From a virus, in IMG/VR virus record IMGVR_UViG_3300020548_000009, positions 1 through 64,000 of that record: a stretch of DNA of 64,000 nt; one strand, written 5' to 3'. Of this stretch, positions 45,105 to 54,881 are shown in pieces. The notes under the pieces are model-generated. The model ran no database searches. It had not been told where the DNA came from and saw only the letters and a list, made by a program, of their open reading frames with translations. The stretch's first letter is position 1; the number at the start of each line of letters is the position of its first letter. A program made the position numbers and the translations under genes.

Positions 45105-45662
45105 TTAAGCGGAAAGACCCGATGCAGCCTCGCGGAGCGTGACTGTTCCGAAGCCGATACCTGTTGCAATCGGGAGGATTGCTTCGGCGTCGAACGACGG
45201 TGTCGAGAAGTTGTCTGTCGAGCCGGACATAATCGTGCCACCAGTAATCTGGCACTTGTTCAGCGTGAAGACCATTTCTGCAAGGTCGGACTCAAGGTCG
45301 TTGACCAAGACTTCAATCTTGAAGTACGGAAGGGTGTCGCCATCGAACTCGTAAGCCGCTGCTTCAGCCGAACCGCTGCCCGATGTCGTTGTCGAACCAC
45401 CGAAGATGGTTGCGAGAACATCGAGGCTCAATTCGCTGTATGTTGCGGAGAAGTTGAGACGGTCGACCTTACCCTTCTTGGCAAGAACCTTTCCGTCACC
45501 CTTCAACTCAACCGAGATGAAGTTTGGCTCAACCGAGACTTCCTGGATACCAGGAACGTCAACGGCAGCGCCGTAGGTGATGCCACCAGTGGCATCTGAT
45601 GCGACGGGGTAGACCTTGCAGTCATGAACGTCAAATGAAATTGTTGATGTGGATGCAGCCAT
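45105..45662 (-). CDS. Major tail protein
   Basis: 185 residues with AAAGGAGTCATAACA upstream. Beta-rich with SFDVHDCKVYPVASDATGG, a GSTTTSGSGSAEAAAYEFDG loop and a final TGIGFGTVTLRE. Size, position before the chaperones and a strong terminator fit the tail tube subunit. Its leader has a TTCAC-GAAA-GTGAA hairpin. Confidence 0.8.
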   Translation of the reverse strand: MAASTSTISFDVHDCKVYPVASDATGGITYGAAVDVPGIQEVSVEPNFISVELKGDGKVLAKKGKVDRLNFSATYSELSLDVLATIFGGSTTTSGSGSAEAAAYEFDGDTLPYFKIEVLVNDLESDLAEMVFTLNKCQITGGTIMSGSTDNFSTPSFDAEAILPIATGIGFGTVTLREAASGLSA

Positions 45663-45747
45663 TGTTATGACTCCTTTGTTCTGCTAGTTATTCACTTTCG
45701 TGAACGGGTAAAGTCTCACAGGTTTATATGTATAGATGAAGTATTCT

Positions 45748-46614
45748 CTACGGATTTACTTTCGCCCAAGTCTTGTGATTGACAATGCCCGTTTCTTCCA
45801 GACCAACTTTCTTCTGGAACTCCTTCACGGCCTGTTCAGTCTTTGGACCGAAGTCGCCGTCTGTTGCGCACTTCACTCCTGCTTTGTTCAGGAGTTGCTG
45901 AAGAGTTCTTACTGCGGCGCCGCTTGAGCCGACCTGCAAAATCGGATTTGACGCCGCGTTTGCTTTTCCCCTCTTGACAGCCTCTCCACCGCTCTGCGGA
46001 GCAACGGCTGGTGTTGTGATGGGGCGAGGGGCTGCAGCAGGTTCTGCTGCTGGTGCTGCAACTTCACCTGGCTTGCACACTTCGGCAGGATTTGCGTCCA
46101 TCCATGCCTTTACGGCTTCTGGAACATCATCGCCTTTGGTATAACGAATATGCCATGGCTCTTCTGGCACCACTTCCCAACTCCAGCCAAACTTGCGACA
46201 GTTTGCAATCATCCACTTGAGGCGCTCACCACTTGCCGTATGAACGTCAACAGCCAAACCGCTATTGTGCTGAGATGTGCCTGGGGCCGCAAGGCTGGCA
46301 AGTTTTTCAGACTTCTTGTACCACTTCACGCCTTCAAATGTGCGTGTGCTATTGCCGTTCGGCTCTTTTGTATAGCGCTCAAGAAACACCTTGAGTTGTG
46401 CATCGTACGAACGATACAGGTCGCCGGCAGATGTTGGCTTAAGTTCAACGCCTTCCGCAGCAGCAGCGGCTTTGAGTGCCTTCCAAGCATTTGCGGCGAG
46501 CCAGTGCAGGCGTCCACCATCGACTTTGGAAAGAAGTCCATCTGGCAATCTTCCTGGCTTGTGTCCGGCAACATCCTTTGGTGGTGTCAGTTTGTCAATG
46601 TACAGTTCGGACAT
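45748..46614 (-). CDS. Endolysin: VanY-type peptidase plus peptidoglycan-binding domain
   Basis: 288 residues. The peptidase domain (about 20-175) has YRSYDAQLKVFLERY, the zinc motif SQHNSGLAVDVHT (H...D) and EPWHIRYTK with the third ligand. A Pro/Ala-rich linker (180-220) leads to a C-terminal PG_binding_1 domain (LQVGSSGAAVRTLQQLLNKA; DGDFGPKTEQAVKEFQKKVG). Cleaves peptidoglycan peptides at lysis. Adjacent holin genes support this. Confidence 0.9.
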   Translation of the reverse strand: MSELYIDKLTPPKDVAGHKPGRLPDGLLSKVDGGRLHWLAANAWKALKAAAAAEGVELKPTSAGDLYRSYDAQLKVFLERYTKEPNGNSTRTFEGVKWYKKSEKLASLAAPGTSQHNSGLAVDVHTASGERLKWMIANCRKFGWSWEVVPEEPWHIRYTKGDDVPEAVKAWMDANPAEVCKPGEVAAPAAEPAAAPRPITTPAVAPQSGGEAVKRGKANAASNPILQVGSSGAAVRTLQQLLNKAGVKCATDGDFGPKTEQAVKEFQKKVGLEETGIVNHKTWAKVNP

Positions 46615-46624
46615 CTTCTATCTC

Positions 46625-46873
46625 CTATTGGTGTGCTGGATTTTCTTGTTCAACTTTTGCAAACACCTGGTTCACTTCATCTTCAGACAGTTTTCCGTCA
46701 GTAAGGAAAGCACGAGCCAAGCCTTCAAGAACATTCGCCACGCCGCCGATTCCTGCCATAAATACGGCCTTCTCCATTGATACGCCAGCAATGGTGCCTG
46801 CGCCAATGACTCCGAGACCGGTCACAACGAAAGTTGCGAAGATTCGCAGAATTACATTTTTGATGAGTTCCAT
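46625..46873 (-). CDS. Holin candidate
   Basis: 82 residues. Two membrane helices (ILRIFATFVVTGLGVIGAGT; KAVFMAGIGGVANVLEGLAR) and a charged C-terminus resemble r1t-type actinophage holins. Directly upstream of the endolysin in transcript order. Confidence 0.75.
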   Translation of the reverse strand: MELIKNVILRIFATFVVTGLGVIGAGTIAGVSMEKAVFMAGIGGVANVLEGLARAFLTDGKLSEDEVNQVFAKVEQENPAHQ

Positions 46874-46943
46874 AATTATTCAGCCAGAGTGTGCGCCCAG
46901 CGGAGTGTTTACGCACTGAGCGCACACACCGAGGTAGCGATAC

Positions 46944-47153
46944 CTATTTCTTGGCTTCCTCCTTTTTCGCAAGGAACGAGGCAACCGACGGGTCGCCGAC
47001 CTTTGTGCTCGCCCATGCAAAAACGGCGGCAGCAAGCGGCATCAAAAGAGCCGTGAGTGTTGGGTCGACGTTGTACTTGTCGCAAAGGTAAACAACGACG
47101 CCGAGTGCGCCACCCTTAACGACTTGGTCGATTGTCTGGTTCTTCTTGTCCAT
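46944..47153 (-). CDS. Second holin-like membrane protein
   Basis: 69 residues from ATG 47153 (MDKKNQTIDQVVKGGALGV), with CAAAGGAGTCATC upstream. Membrane segments GGALGVVVYLC and LTALLMPLAAAVFAWAS, then a Lys-rich tail. Part of the lysis cassette. Confidence 0.7.
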   Translation of the reverse strand: MDKKNQTIDQVVKGGALGVVVYLCDKYNVDPTLTALLMPLAAAVFAWASTKVGDPSVASFLAKKEEAKK

Positions 47154-47228
47154 GATGACTCCTTTGTTAGGGCATAACGCCACTAACAGTCTCAACTAAG
47201 GAGTCGTATAGCCGGACTATGGTCCGAT

Positions 47229-49421
47229 TTATTCTGCTTTAGCCAAAAGCCTCTTCATCAAATCTTTGACAACAGATTGCTGCTCAACTTCATCACCTTC
47301 TGTAACTGCATCAACGATTTTTCTCTTTGCATCAACGAGGTCATAGATATCTTCGTCAATCGTGTCTGCGGCAAGTAGATACCACGCTTGCACATTGTTC
47401 TTTTGACCGATTCGGTGACAGCGGTCTTCTGCTTGGTCATGCTCGCCTGGCGTCCAGCCCATTTGAACAAATACAACATCTGAACCAGCAGTAAGTGTGA
47501 TACCAACTCCACCAGCCTGCAAGTTGAGAACAATCACTCGTGCTTCCTTGTCATTTTGAAAAGCGTCAACTGCGCGCTGTCGCTCTTCGAGCGTGTCGCG
47601 ACCAGAAACCCTAAAGCCTCCGTATTTGTTTGAAAGGTGGTCAACTACATCAACGTTGTGGGCGAACACAACAAGTTTGCGGTCGCATGACTCCAAGAAA
47701 GAATCAATCCACTCTTCTACCGCGTCCATCTTTGCCCACGCCGCAAGTTTTTTTAGAACCTGCGTTCTTGCCAGATGTTCAGATGAGTCTTTTGCTTTGT
47801 AGCCGTTTGCGCTTAGGAATGAGACAAGGTCATTTTCTGCATTTCTGTAGTCCTTGAATCCAGCACCGGATACATCAAGGTGAACGACATTTCGCACCTT
47901 GTCTGGAAGTTCTTGTAGCACCTCGTCTTTTGTTCTGCGGATGTAGCAGTTCTGACGGAGTTTTGTATTCAGTTCAACAAGGTTGCTGGCACCACCGGTA
48001 TCCCAGCCAAATCCATTGTGATGAGCATTTGCATACCGTTTCAGGAATGACCACTTACCACCAAAGCGACTCAGCATTCCCATAATCTCCAACTGAGATA
48101 CAAGTTCTGCTGGTCGGTTCATAACTGGAGTTCCGGACAAAAGAAGAACTGCGCCAGACCTGCTTACCGAAGCGGCAATATCTTTTGCTGCCTTGGCACG
48201 TTTTGATGTCGCATTTTTTACATAGTGCGACTCATCAAGTATCAGTCCATTTGGTTCTAGGTGCTTGATTGGCTCAACAAACTTATACAGAATGTCGTAG
48301 TTCACCACGTTCACATCACATGAAACAATATCAGTTTTCCCAGATACAACATTGACCGTTCTGTGGGGCAGCCATTTTGCAAACTCTCTGCGCCAGTTTT
48401 CCTTCAGGGATGCAGGGCACACGATGATTGCCGGGAATGCATCCTTTGATTCCAGCGTTGCAATCGCCTCAACCGTCTTGCCAAGACCCATCTGGTCAGC
48501 GATAAGACACCTTCCAACTGTTGATGCATATGCAACTCCGGCCTTTTGATAAGGCATAAGAGTTCCAGAAAGAGTGGGGATTACCACATCTGCATCGGTA
48601 GATGTGGACGCCTCAAGCAATTCAGTTTCGCGCTTTGCTGCCTTTAGCAGCGTGTCGCGCAGGGACTTGGAAATCGAAAACCCGTATTTGTCTGCAATCT
48701 CAACTGCGCTCAGCGAGGGCGGGGCTGTCCATACCCGCTTCTTTACATCCCACAAGCGACCTTGAAGTTGCTTGATTTCAGCAACAATATCTTGGTCGTA
48801 GGGAAACTCAAAGACAAGACGGCCGCTCTTTGAGACCGTTATTGTTCTGGTCGTATCTACGGTTTGTTCTTCTGCAACTATTTTCATATCATCGAATTCT
48901 TTCGTTGTGTTGAACTTGTACTGCTTTATCAAAGACGCTACCTGCTCTTTGCTTGAGAGCGGAGCCAGCCACATGCTTGCTTCTTGGTTCCATAGGGCGC
49001 CAGGTATTTTTTGTAGTTCGCCTATCAGTTGCTCATCGTACTCGCACTCAATAGCAAACACTTCGCCATTTGTTGAGACCCTATTGACTCCCTTTTGGCG
49101 AAGTTCTGACATTATTGATGTTGCATCTGCACCTAAATAATTCTTGGGTCTTGGGGGCGGAACTATTTGGTCATAGTCAATTCCATGACTTTTGAGTTGG
49201 CCAACATAACGTCCAAGAACCGTCCAGGCTATGTACGAAATTGCTGGCGACCACTTTGTGTCCGGAAGCAACGAAGCGAGCGCCCCGAAACGAGAATCTG
49301 CCTTACTGAAACCAACACCATCCTGCTGCTCTGCGCCATCGCACAGACCTGCAATTTTTCTAAATGCCGTTGCTAGTGGCTTTACATCGTAGGCATTTGT
49401 TATGCCTGGACTGTCGACCAT
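47229..49421 (-). CDS. SNF2-family DNA-dependent ATPase with HARP-like modules
   Basis: 730 residues. Two HARP-like modules (about 95-165 and 190-250; both with LxxIPGALWNQEASMW / LQGRLWDVKKRVW patterns) precede a SNF2 ATPase: Walker A LIADQMGLGKT, motif II LDESHYVKN, motif III LLSGTP, and LQAGGVGITLTAGSDVVFVQ with DRCHRIGQ near the end. SMARCAL1-type enzymes anneal or remodel forked DNA. Alone it may act in replication-fork repair or anti-restriction. Confidence 0.85.
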   Translation of the reverse strand: MVDSPGITNAYDVKPLATAFRKIAGLCDGAEQQDGVGFSKADSRFGALASLLPDTKWSPAISYIAWTVLGRYVGQLKSHGIDYDQIVPPPRPKNYLGADATSIMSELRQKGVNRVSTNGEVFAIECEYDEQLIGELQKIPGALWNQEASMWLAPLSSKEQVASLIKQYKFNTTKEFDDMKIVAEEQTVDTTRTITVSKSGRLVFEFPYDQDIVAEIKQLQGRLWDVKKRVWTAPPSLSAVEIADKYGFSISKSLRDTLLKAAKRETELLEASTSTDADVVIPTLSGTLMPYQKAGVAYASTVGRCLIADQMGLGKTVEAIATLESKDAFPAIIVCPASLKENWRREFAKWLPHRTVNVVSGKTDIVSCDVNVVNYDILYKFVEPIKHLEPNGLILDESHYVKNATSKRAKAAKDIAASVSRSGAVLLLSGTPVMNRPAELVSQLEIMGMLSRFGGKWSFLKRYANAHHNGFGWDTGGASNLVELNTKLRQNCYIRRTKDEVLQELPDKVRNVVHLDVSGAGFKDYRNAENDLVSFLSANGYKAKDSSEHLARTQVLKKLAAWAKMDAVEEWIDSFLESCDRKLVVFAHNVDVVDHLSNKYGGFRVSGRDTLEERQRAVDAFQNDKEARVIVLNLQAGGVGITLTAGSDVVFVQMGWTPGEHDQAEDRCHRIGQKNNVQAWYLLAADTIDEDIYDLVDAKRKIVDAVTEGDEVEQQSVVKDLMKRLLAKAE

Positions 49422-49867
49422 AGCCTGATGTCGTGCGGTTCTGCTGTGTACTCGCCCTCAAACGACGCGCGCTTGTGTTCAATAATCGCCTTGTAAAGTT
49501 TGGCGTTTTCTTCCACGAGGTCTAGCGAAGTTGTGTCGGCAAGTATCGTTTTTACTTCGGAGAGGCGCTTACTAATCCCGTTCCGGTACCGCTGGGATTT
49601 GCGGACCCACTCGTCAAACTTTTGCTTTTCTTCGTAGTAGTCATTTGCGTCTTTGATGCCGAGTTCCACATCTTTTGCCATCATGTCAATCCGGCTCTTG
49701 TGGAACACAACCTGAGACTCGCTATCTGACAAGGCTGTAATTAGCGCATGGCACCATGCCAGCCGATTTTCTTCGGCGTGAAGCCATTCAATTTCATGGT
49801 CTGTTGCCAAGCCTTTGCACTCGCGCTTGGCCATATCGAGAACATCTAGTTCTGGTTGCATTTGCAC
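49400..49867 (-). CDS. 155-residue helical protein
   Basis: Starts MQMQPELDVLDMAKRECKGL, with CAAAGAGGTGCAA upstream. Long charged helices (YYEEKQKFDEWVRKSQRYRN). Overlaps the SNF2 gene by 22 bases. No family recognised. Confidence 0.7.
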   Translation of the reverse strand: MQMQPELDVLDMAKRECKGLATDHEIEWLHAEENRLAWCHALITALSDSESQVVFHKSRIDMMAKDVELGIKDANDYYEEKQKFDEWVRKSQRYRNGISKRLSEVKTILADTTSLDLVEENAKLYKAIIEHKRASFEGEYTAEPHDIRLWSTVQA

Positions 49868-49910
49868 CTCTTTGGGTTGGGGGTATTCGGTGCGCTTAGT
49901 CTAGCGTCAA

Positions 49911-52604
49911 TCAGCCTTCTTCAGGCTCTTTCATGTGCAAATACATGGCGGCGGCGATTGCCAGAACTGTTGATACTCCAGCAATTCTCTGAATAGGCCC
50001 AGACAAAGTTAAATACACAACAAGTGAGCCAGCAATCGTAAAGCCCATGTTGAGCAAGCCGTAGACGAACTTCTTGATAAATGCTTTCCAGTTCATAACC
50101 TTCACCCCATTTACATATCTGTAAATACTTATACTCTTAATCCAATCCAGACCGTCGCCGGCAATTTCGCCAGCAGCCTCAGATTCTTCCTCTTCATTCC
50201 GTCTAGTGGCTGTGTCTTGCTTTGTAGTCGGAGAAGAACCGCTAGGGCCACCGGAACCACCGGAACTTGGCCCGATTGGACCACTGGCGCTCAGCGCGGC
50301 TGCGGATGCCGTGAGCAGGCTTGCGGCAACGACGGTACGACGCTGTCCAACATCGATGGTTTGGCCCAGCATCGTGTAATTATCAAATGCACCCTGGAAT
50401 AGGTCCACAACCTCTTCAAACACCCCTCTAATGGCTTCTGGAGCGCTCTGGACGGCCTCTACGACTGCCTCTGCCTGCTCATCGCTAAGGCTTTCTGCGG
50501 ATACCTGCTCAAAGACCGCCTCTGCTTGGGAGGAATCTATGGACTCAAGTACGGCTGCGCTAGAGGCCAACTCTGCAGCCACCGAGGAATCAACACCAGC
50601 GCTTAAGACCGCCTCAACCACAGCGACAATCTTCTCCTTTTCTTCCTCTGTGAGTTCTTCAACTGGCTTGTCTTCTGAAATTGAGTCAAGAATGGCCCCT
50701 ACGACGGCGACCAATTCCTCTTCGTCAGTGATTGATTCTAGAACTTCCCCAACAGCCTCAATGATTTCTTCCGCCGAAGCATCATCATTAAGAACTGCAT
50801 CTAGTTCCTCAACTATTTCTGTTACAGTTTCATCTTGTGGGGATTCTGATTCTGTTTGGCTTTCTTGGTTTTCTGGTTCTGTCGTCTGTGGCTCTTCTTG
50901 CTGTCCTGCTTCTTCATCAAGTGGAAGAGTTTGCTCCTCATCAGGCTGAGTCTCAATCGGAGTAGTCGTTGCTGTTTCGTCTTCTTCTTGAGGCGGTAAA
51001 GTCGTGGGTGTCGTTACTGAAGGCTCTTCGTCTTCATCGGGAAGAGTCGTATCAGTCTCATCAGGCACAGTCGTTCCAGGCTCGGTCTCTTCTGGCTCAG
51101 GAACAGTGGTTGTCGGGGGAGGCGTTGTCTCCACGGGAGGAACAGTCGTCGTGGTCTGAGGGGCGACATAAACAGTCGTAGTTGTCGTAGTTGTGGTTGT
51201 AGTAGTTGTAGTTGAATTCGGGTCAATAACAGTTGCATCAACAGTTACTTCGGGTCCGTATACACACGGACCTACGCCTTCGCCAGAGAAGCAACTTTGA
51301 TTTCCCGCTTTAATGCCAAAGCGCACAGGTCCAAATCCAGTAGTTACGGGGTTGCTTCCAGAAAACATTCCAGTACTTAGCGAGTAGTTGGTGCCTTGGT
51401 TAGTCCACACACCCCAGCCACCTGACGTTGTTCCGCCAATTTCATCAAGGTCGTAAAAACTAACTGAGTAGCCGTAGACATTTAAGTTGCTTGATGCTGG
51501 AGCATCCCAGTCAAGGTCTATGCTTCCATCTGCGTTTGCTACAGCAGTGAGATTTGTGACTGCGTTGTAATATGGCGCAACCGTCGTTGTTGTAGTCGGC
51601 GGAACAGTAGTAGTTGTGGAAGTAGTCGTAGTTGTAGTCGTTTCAATTGCAGGGGCAGTTTCATTATTTGGCTGCACGCCACCAAATGTTGTGCAATTGC
51701 TTCCATCTGTGGCGCAACGATTTGTTACGCCAGCCGTATCATCAATCATTAACACTGGAGACAATGCGGTGTCGCCAAGGTTGAAAGATGCAAATCCAAG
51801 TTTGTATGTTCCGGTTACGGAAACTTCATAAGTGGAGGTTTGCCAGCCAGTTGAACCGTATGAATTAACCGAGTAGTCGCCAGTTCCTGGATTTGTAAAT
51901 CCCAAAAGTGCATACTGTGCTGTGTAGTTGTTAACTTTTATTACTGGAGTTGACCCAACCGTCACCGGAACAAGGGAAGTTATCGAGCCGTCGTTAAATG
52001 GAACATAGTCAGTACCGACATAGTTCCAGGACATCGTGTATGTAACATCTGCCGTCAACTCGACTTCTTTGGTAATCCAAGCAGCATTGGTTGGATTTGG
52101 GCTTCCGTTGCCGGATGCCTGTGCATCTGCTATCAATTCATTTTGTATTGCTGTTTGCGGTGAGCCGGACAAGCCGAGTGCTGACATTGCGGCCGAAAAG
52201 GTTGCCTCGTTATTCTTTGGCTGCAGTAAAGCAGCGTATGAATTGTTGTTTGGAGAAAATGTCCAACTTCCTGCTGCAACAGCAGGCGCATAATACTTAT
52301 TTGGCTGACCGTTTACCGTTGGACTGCCCATCGCGCCGTGGGGGCCATGCGTAAATGTTCTGGAACCGTTAAAAACAGAAACACCTGTTCCATTTCCGTT
52401 AATGGATGCACCAAGAGTCCCAGTCTGTGAGCCTTTGTCCCACCCAGTTAGGTTGCCAGCCTCAAATCCAGCACCTTGTATCGATTGTGATGGTATTCCA
52501 GTTGAATCTGCTACGGCCGGATACACGCCTATCAGCGCAATAAGAAGGGACACCGGGCCAAGAATGCGGGCAAGTGCTTTTCGGTGGCGGTTCAGCGTAG
52601 ACAT
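49911..52604 (-). CDS. Secreted Thr/Glu-rich membrane-anchored protein
   Basis: 897 residues. Signal peptide (ALARILGPVSLLIALIGVYP, cut near AVADS). A beta-rich region to 310 (GFEAGNLTGWDKGSQTG) resembles surface-protein ectodomains. A Thr-run linker (ETTTTTTTSTTTTVPPTTTT), one fibronectin-III-like domain (345-455), long Thr/Pro then Glu-rich helical repeats, and two C-terminal membrane helices follow. Such linkers are typical of Actinobacteria. Could be a superinfection-exclusion or envelope protein; function unknown. Confidence 0.7.
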   Translation of the reverse strand: MSTLNRHRKALARILGPVSLLIALIGVYPAVADSTGIPSQSIQGAGFEAGNLTGWDKGSQTGTLGASINGNGTGVSVFNGSRTFTHGPHGAMGSPTVNGQPNKYYAPAVAAGSWTFSPNNNSYAALLQPKNNEATFSAAMSALGLSGSPQTAIQNELIADAQASGNGSPNPTNAAWITKEVELTADVTYTMSWNYVGTDYVPFNDGSITSLVPVTVGSTPVIKVNNYTAQYALLGFTNPGTGDYSVNSYGSTGWQTSTYEVSVTGTYKLGFASFNLGDTALSPVLMIDDTAGVTNRCATDGSNCTTFGGVQPNNETAPAIETTTTTTTSTTTTVPPTTTTTVAPYYNAVTNLTAVANADGSIDLDWDAPASSNLNVYGYSVSFYDLDEIGGTTSGGWGVWTNQGTNYSLSTGMFSGSNPVTTGFGPVRFGIKAGNQSCFSGEGVGPCVYGPEVTVDATVIDPNSTTTTTTTTTTTTTVYVAPQTTTTVPPVETTPPPTTTVPEPEETEPGTTVPDETDTTLPDEDEEPSVTTPTTLPPQEEDETATTTPIETQPDEEQTLPLDEEAGQQEEPQTTEPENQESQTESESPQDETVTEIVEELDAVLNDDASAEEIIEAVGEVLESITDEEELVAVVGAILDSISEDKPVEELTEEEKEKIVAVVEAVLSAGVDSSVAAELASSAAVLESIDSSQAEAVFEQVSAESLSDEQAEAVVEAVQSAPEAIRGVFEEVVDLFQGAFDNYTMLGQTIDVGQRRTVVAASLLTASAAALSASGPIGPSSGGSGGPSGSSPTTKQDTATRRNEEEESEAAGEIAGDGLDWIKSISIYRYVNGVKVMNWKAFIKKFVYGLLNMGFTIAGSLVVYLTLSGPIQRIAGVSTVLAIAAAMYLHMKEPEEG

Positions 52605-52669
52605 TTTGCAACAAAGTTATGTTGCAAAAACAAATAGTCTTCATAAGACCCAGTACCTGTATAGGCAAA

Positions 52670-53764
52670 CTACAAACTACTTATTTCCTTAAACACAGAC
52701 ACCCATTCCGGTCCAGTCTTTGACATAGTAAATTCTTTTTCAATAATCTTGTTTATCTTTTTTGACTCTTCTTCGCGTACCTTGAACTTCATAAGTTCAT
52801 CAAAATGACCTATCCAATCGGCATCGCATTTTGCAATTCTTCCAACTCCCATCGATGAGAGATACTCATATTCCGGCAAAGCAGAAGCAACAAAAGGTAT
52901 TCCAGAGGCGGCATACTCAACGCCTTTGATAAAGGATTTTGCCCTATTAAACGGAATATCATTTAGCGGTACTACACCGATGTCAAATTTTGCGTGGGCG
53001 TCCTGCATTTCAAACAGTGGAACCATTCCGCTAACTGTGCAGTTCTTGGGATTTATGCCAAGCCTCAAGTATGCCGCTGGAGCCCATATCAGGTGGCCTG
53101 CGTGATGAAATTTTATTTTATTTTTTTCCAAGTACGAATCCAAGAAAGGTTGCATTACCTCAAGGTCCATTGACCGCCACGGTGTAGCGCCAAGCCAGCC
53201 GATTACTGGCGCTCTGTTAACCGCTTTTAAGCGCTTAAATGAATTGTTCTGTATGGCGTTGCGAACCATAAATATTGGCTTTGACGGATACTTCTTTGAA
53301 AAGTAATCGCGTATAAATGGGGTTGAGCAAATTAGCGCATCAGAGACTTTGATTATCTCTGCGTATATTTCTCTATTGTTATCTTTGTTGGAATTTGGCG
53401 AACTGGATTGATATGCCAAATTGGTTGAATGCAGTTCGTCATAAAGGTCATCTATGTCAACAACTATCTTTTGACCACGTGACTGTGCCTTTGGAATTCG
53501 CTCAAGAACTTCCTTTGACATAATAACTTTCAACACAATAATATTGTTGTTGTTAGAAAAACTTTTATTCAATCTTTTGATTGCAAACTCTCCATTTGGT
53601 TTTACTGACAAAAATCCAAAAGCAGATGCAGCGCCAGCAAGATTTAACTGCTGCGACGGAAGTATGGACCGATACCAAGTGCACCCATTTGGAACATGCT
53701 GGCCGTCAACGACTGACCAGTCAAGAGATGCAAATCCAACATTCATTTTGGATAATTTGTTCAT
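52670..53764 (-). CDS. GT-B glycosyltransferase, copy 2
   Basis: 364 residues. GT-B features: APVIGWLGATPWRSMDLEVM start of the nucleotide-sugar domain, FDIGVVPLNDIPFNRAKSFI and the E-x7-E-like GVEYAASGIPFVASALPEYE. It is a tandem paralogue of 53765-54874 (shared NGCTWYRS, IVVDIDDxxD, CSTPF). Acceptor unknown; phage virion or host surface glycan are options. Confidence 0.8.
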   Translation of the reverse strand: MNKLSKMNVGFASLDWSVVDGQHVPNGCTWYRSILPSQQLNLAGAASAFGFLSVKPNGEFAIKRLNKSFSNNNNIIVLKVIMSKEVLERIPKAQSRGQKIVVDIDDLYDELHSTNLAYQSSSPNSNKDNNREIYAEIIKVSDALICSTPFIRDYFSKKYPSKPIFMVRNAIQNNSFKRLKAVNRAPVIGWLGATPWRSMDLEVMQPFLDSYLEKNKIKFHHAGHLIWAPAAYLRLGINPKNCTVSGMVPLFEMQDAHAKFDIGVVPLNDIPFNRAKSFIKGVEYAASGIPFVASALPEYEYLSSMGVGRIAKCDADWIGHFDELMKFKVREEESKKINKIIEKEFTMSKTGPEWVSVFKEISSL

Positions 53765-54874
53765 TTACTTGATGTCCATAATATTCATGAATACGTTTTC
53801 CCATTCTTTTGCAATGACGTCCATAGAGAATTGTTCTTTAAGTATTTCTTGAGAAACTTCTGCTTCATCATTTCGCATATTGTGATTCAGTAACTCATCA
53901 AAATGGTAAAGCCAATCCGACTCTGAATAGGCTACTCTCCCAATACCGCTTTGGGCAAGGACTTCGTATTCCGGCGAATAAGAAGCAACAAAAGGTATTC
54001 CTGCCGCCGCATACTCAAGGCCCTTCAGGTAGGACTTGGCATGATTGAACGGAATATTGTTCAGGGGAACAATGCCGATATCTATTTTCTTAAAAAGTTC
54101 TGGCAAGTTGAGTATTGGAATCATTCCTTGTGTCGTTGACTTATCACTTGGAGCCCCAATAAGTTCAGATGCTTTTTGCGCGCCGTCTATGTGGCCCGAA
54201 TGGTGAAAGGTCAACTTATTTCGCAAGAGATAATCTCCAAAAAAGCCACTTAGTTGCTCCAGGTCATTGCCCCTCCATGGAGTTGCCCCGACCCATCCAA
54301 TAACCGGTTTTTTGTAAAAGTGCTTTTTCTTCTTCCATCTACCCAGGTCAATTCCATTTCTAACCATAAATATCGGCTTCGATGGGTATTTGAGTTTGTA
54401 TTGCTCATATAGAAATGGAGTTGAACAAATGAGGGCGTGGGCTCTATTAATTACTGAAAAGTAGATATCTCTGTTGTTCTCTTTATTTGTTTCTGGATTT
54501 GTAGTTTCAAATGCCCTATTTGATTCCGGCAAGCCGTCAAACCAGTCATCGATATCTACAACAATCTTTTGCCCGCTTGACTCTGCTTTTTCAATTGCGG
54601 TCAAGTTGGATATGTGCATGGCAAGTTTGAACACGATTATGTTGAGTCCACTTGCCGTTCCTTCTTGTGAATAAAGTGGCTTTCGTATACCTATGCCTAT
54701 TTCTCCGCTAGAAGATGATGCAACAGTTCCGACAACAGCACCATGTCCAAACTTTTGAAGTTCTTTTAGCGGGAGCACACACCTATACCAAGTGCATCCA
54801 TTTGGGATTAGCAGTTCTCCAACTTTGGACCAGTCCTGAGAAGCAAACCCGACAGAAAACTTAGACACATTCAC
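53765..54874 (-). CDS. GT-B glycosyltransferase, copy 1
   Basis: 369 residues. VGFASQDWSKVGELLIPNGC, IVVDIDDWFDGLPESNRAFE, PVIGWVGATPWRGNDLEQLS and KGLEYAAAGIPFVASYSPEY match copy 2 closely, a recent duplication. Its stop is immediately followed by the copy 2 ATG. Confidence 0.8.
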   Translation of the reverse strand: MNVSKFSVGFASQDWSKVGELLIPNGCTWYRCVLPLKELQKFGHGAVVGTVASSSSGEIGIGIRKPLYSQEGTASGLNIIVFKLAMHISNLTAIEKAESSGQKIVVDIDDWFDGLPESNRAFETTNPETNKENNRDIYFSVINRAHALICSTPFLYEQYKLKYPSKPIFMVRNGIDLGRWKKKKHFYKKPVIGWVGATPWRGNDLEQLSGFFGDYLLRNKLTFHHSGHIDGAQKASELIGAPSDKSTTQGMIPILNLPELFKKIDIGIVPLNNIPFNHAKSYLKGLEYAAAGIPFVASYSPEYEVLAQSGIGRVAYSESDWLYHFDELLNHNMRNDEAEVSQEILKEQFSMDVIAKEWENVFMNIMDIK

Positions 54875-54881
54875 AATGTAA

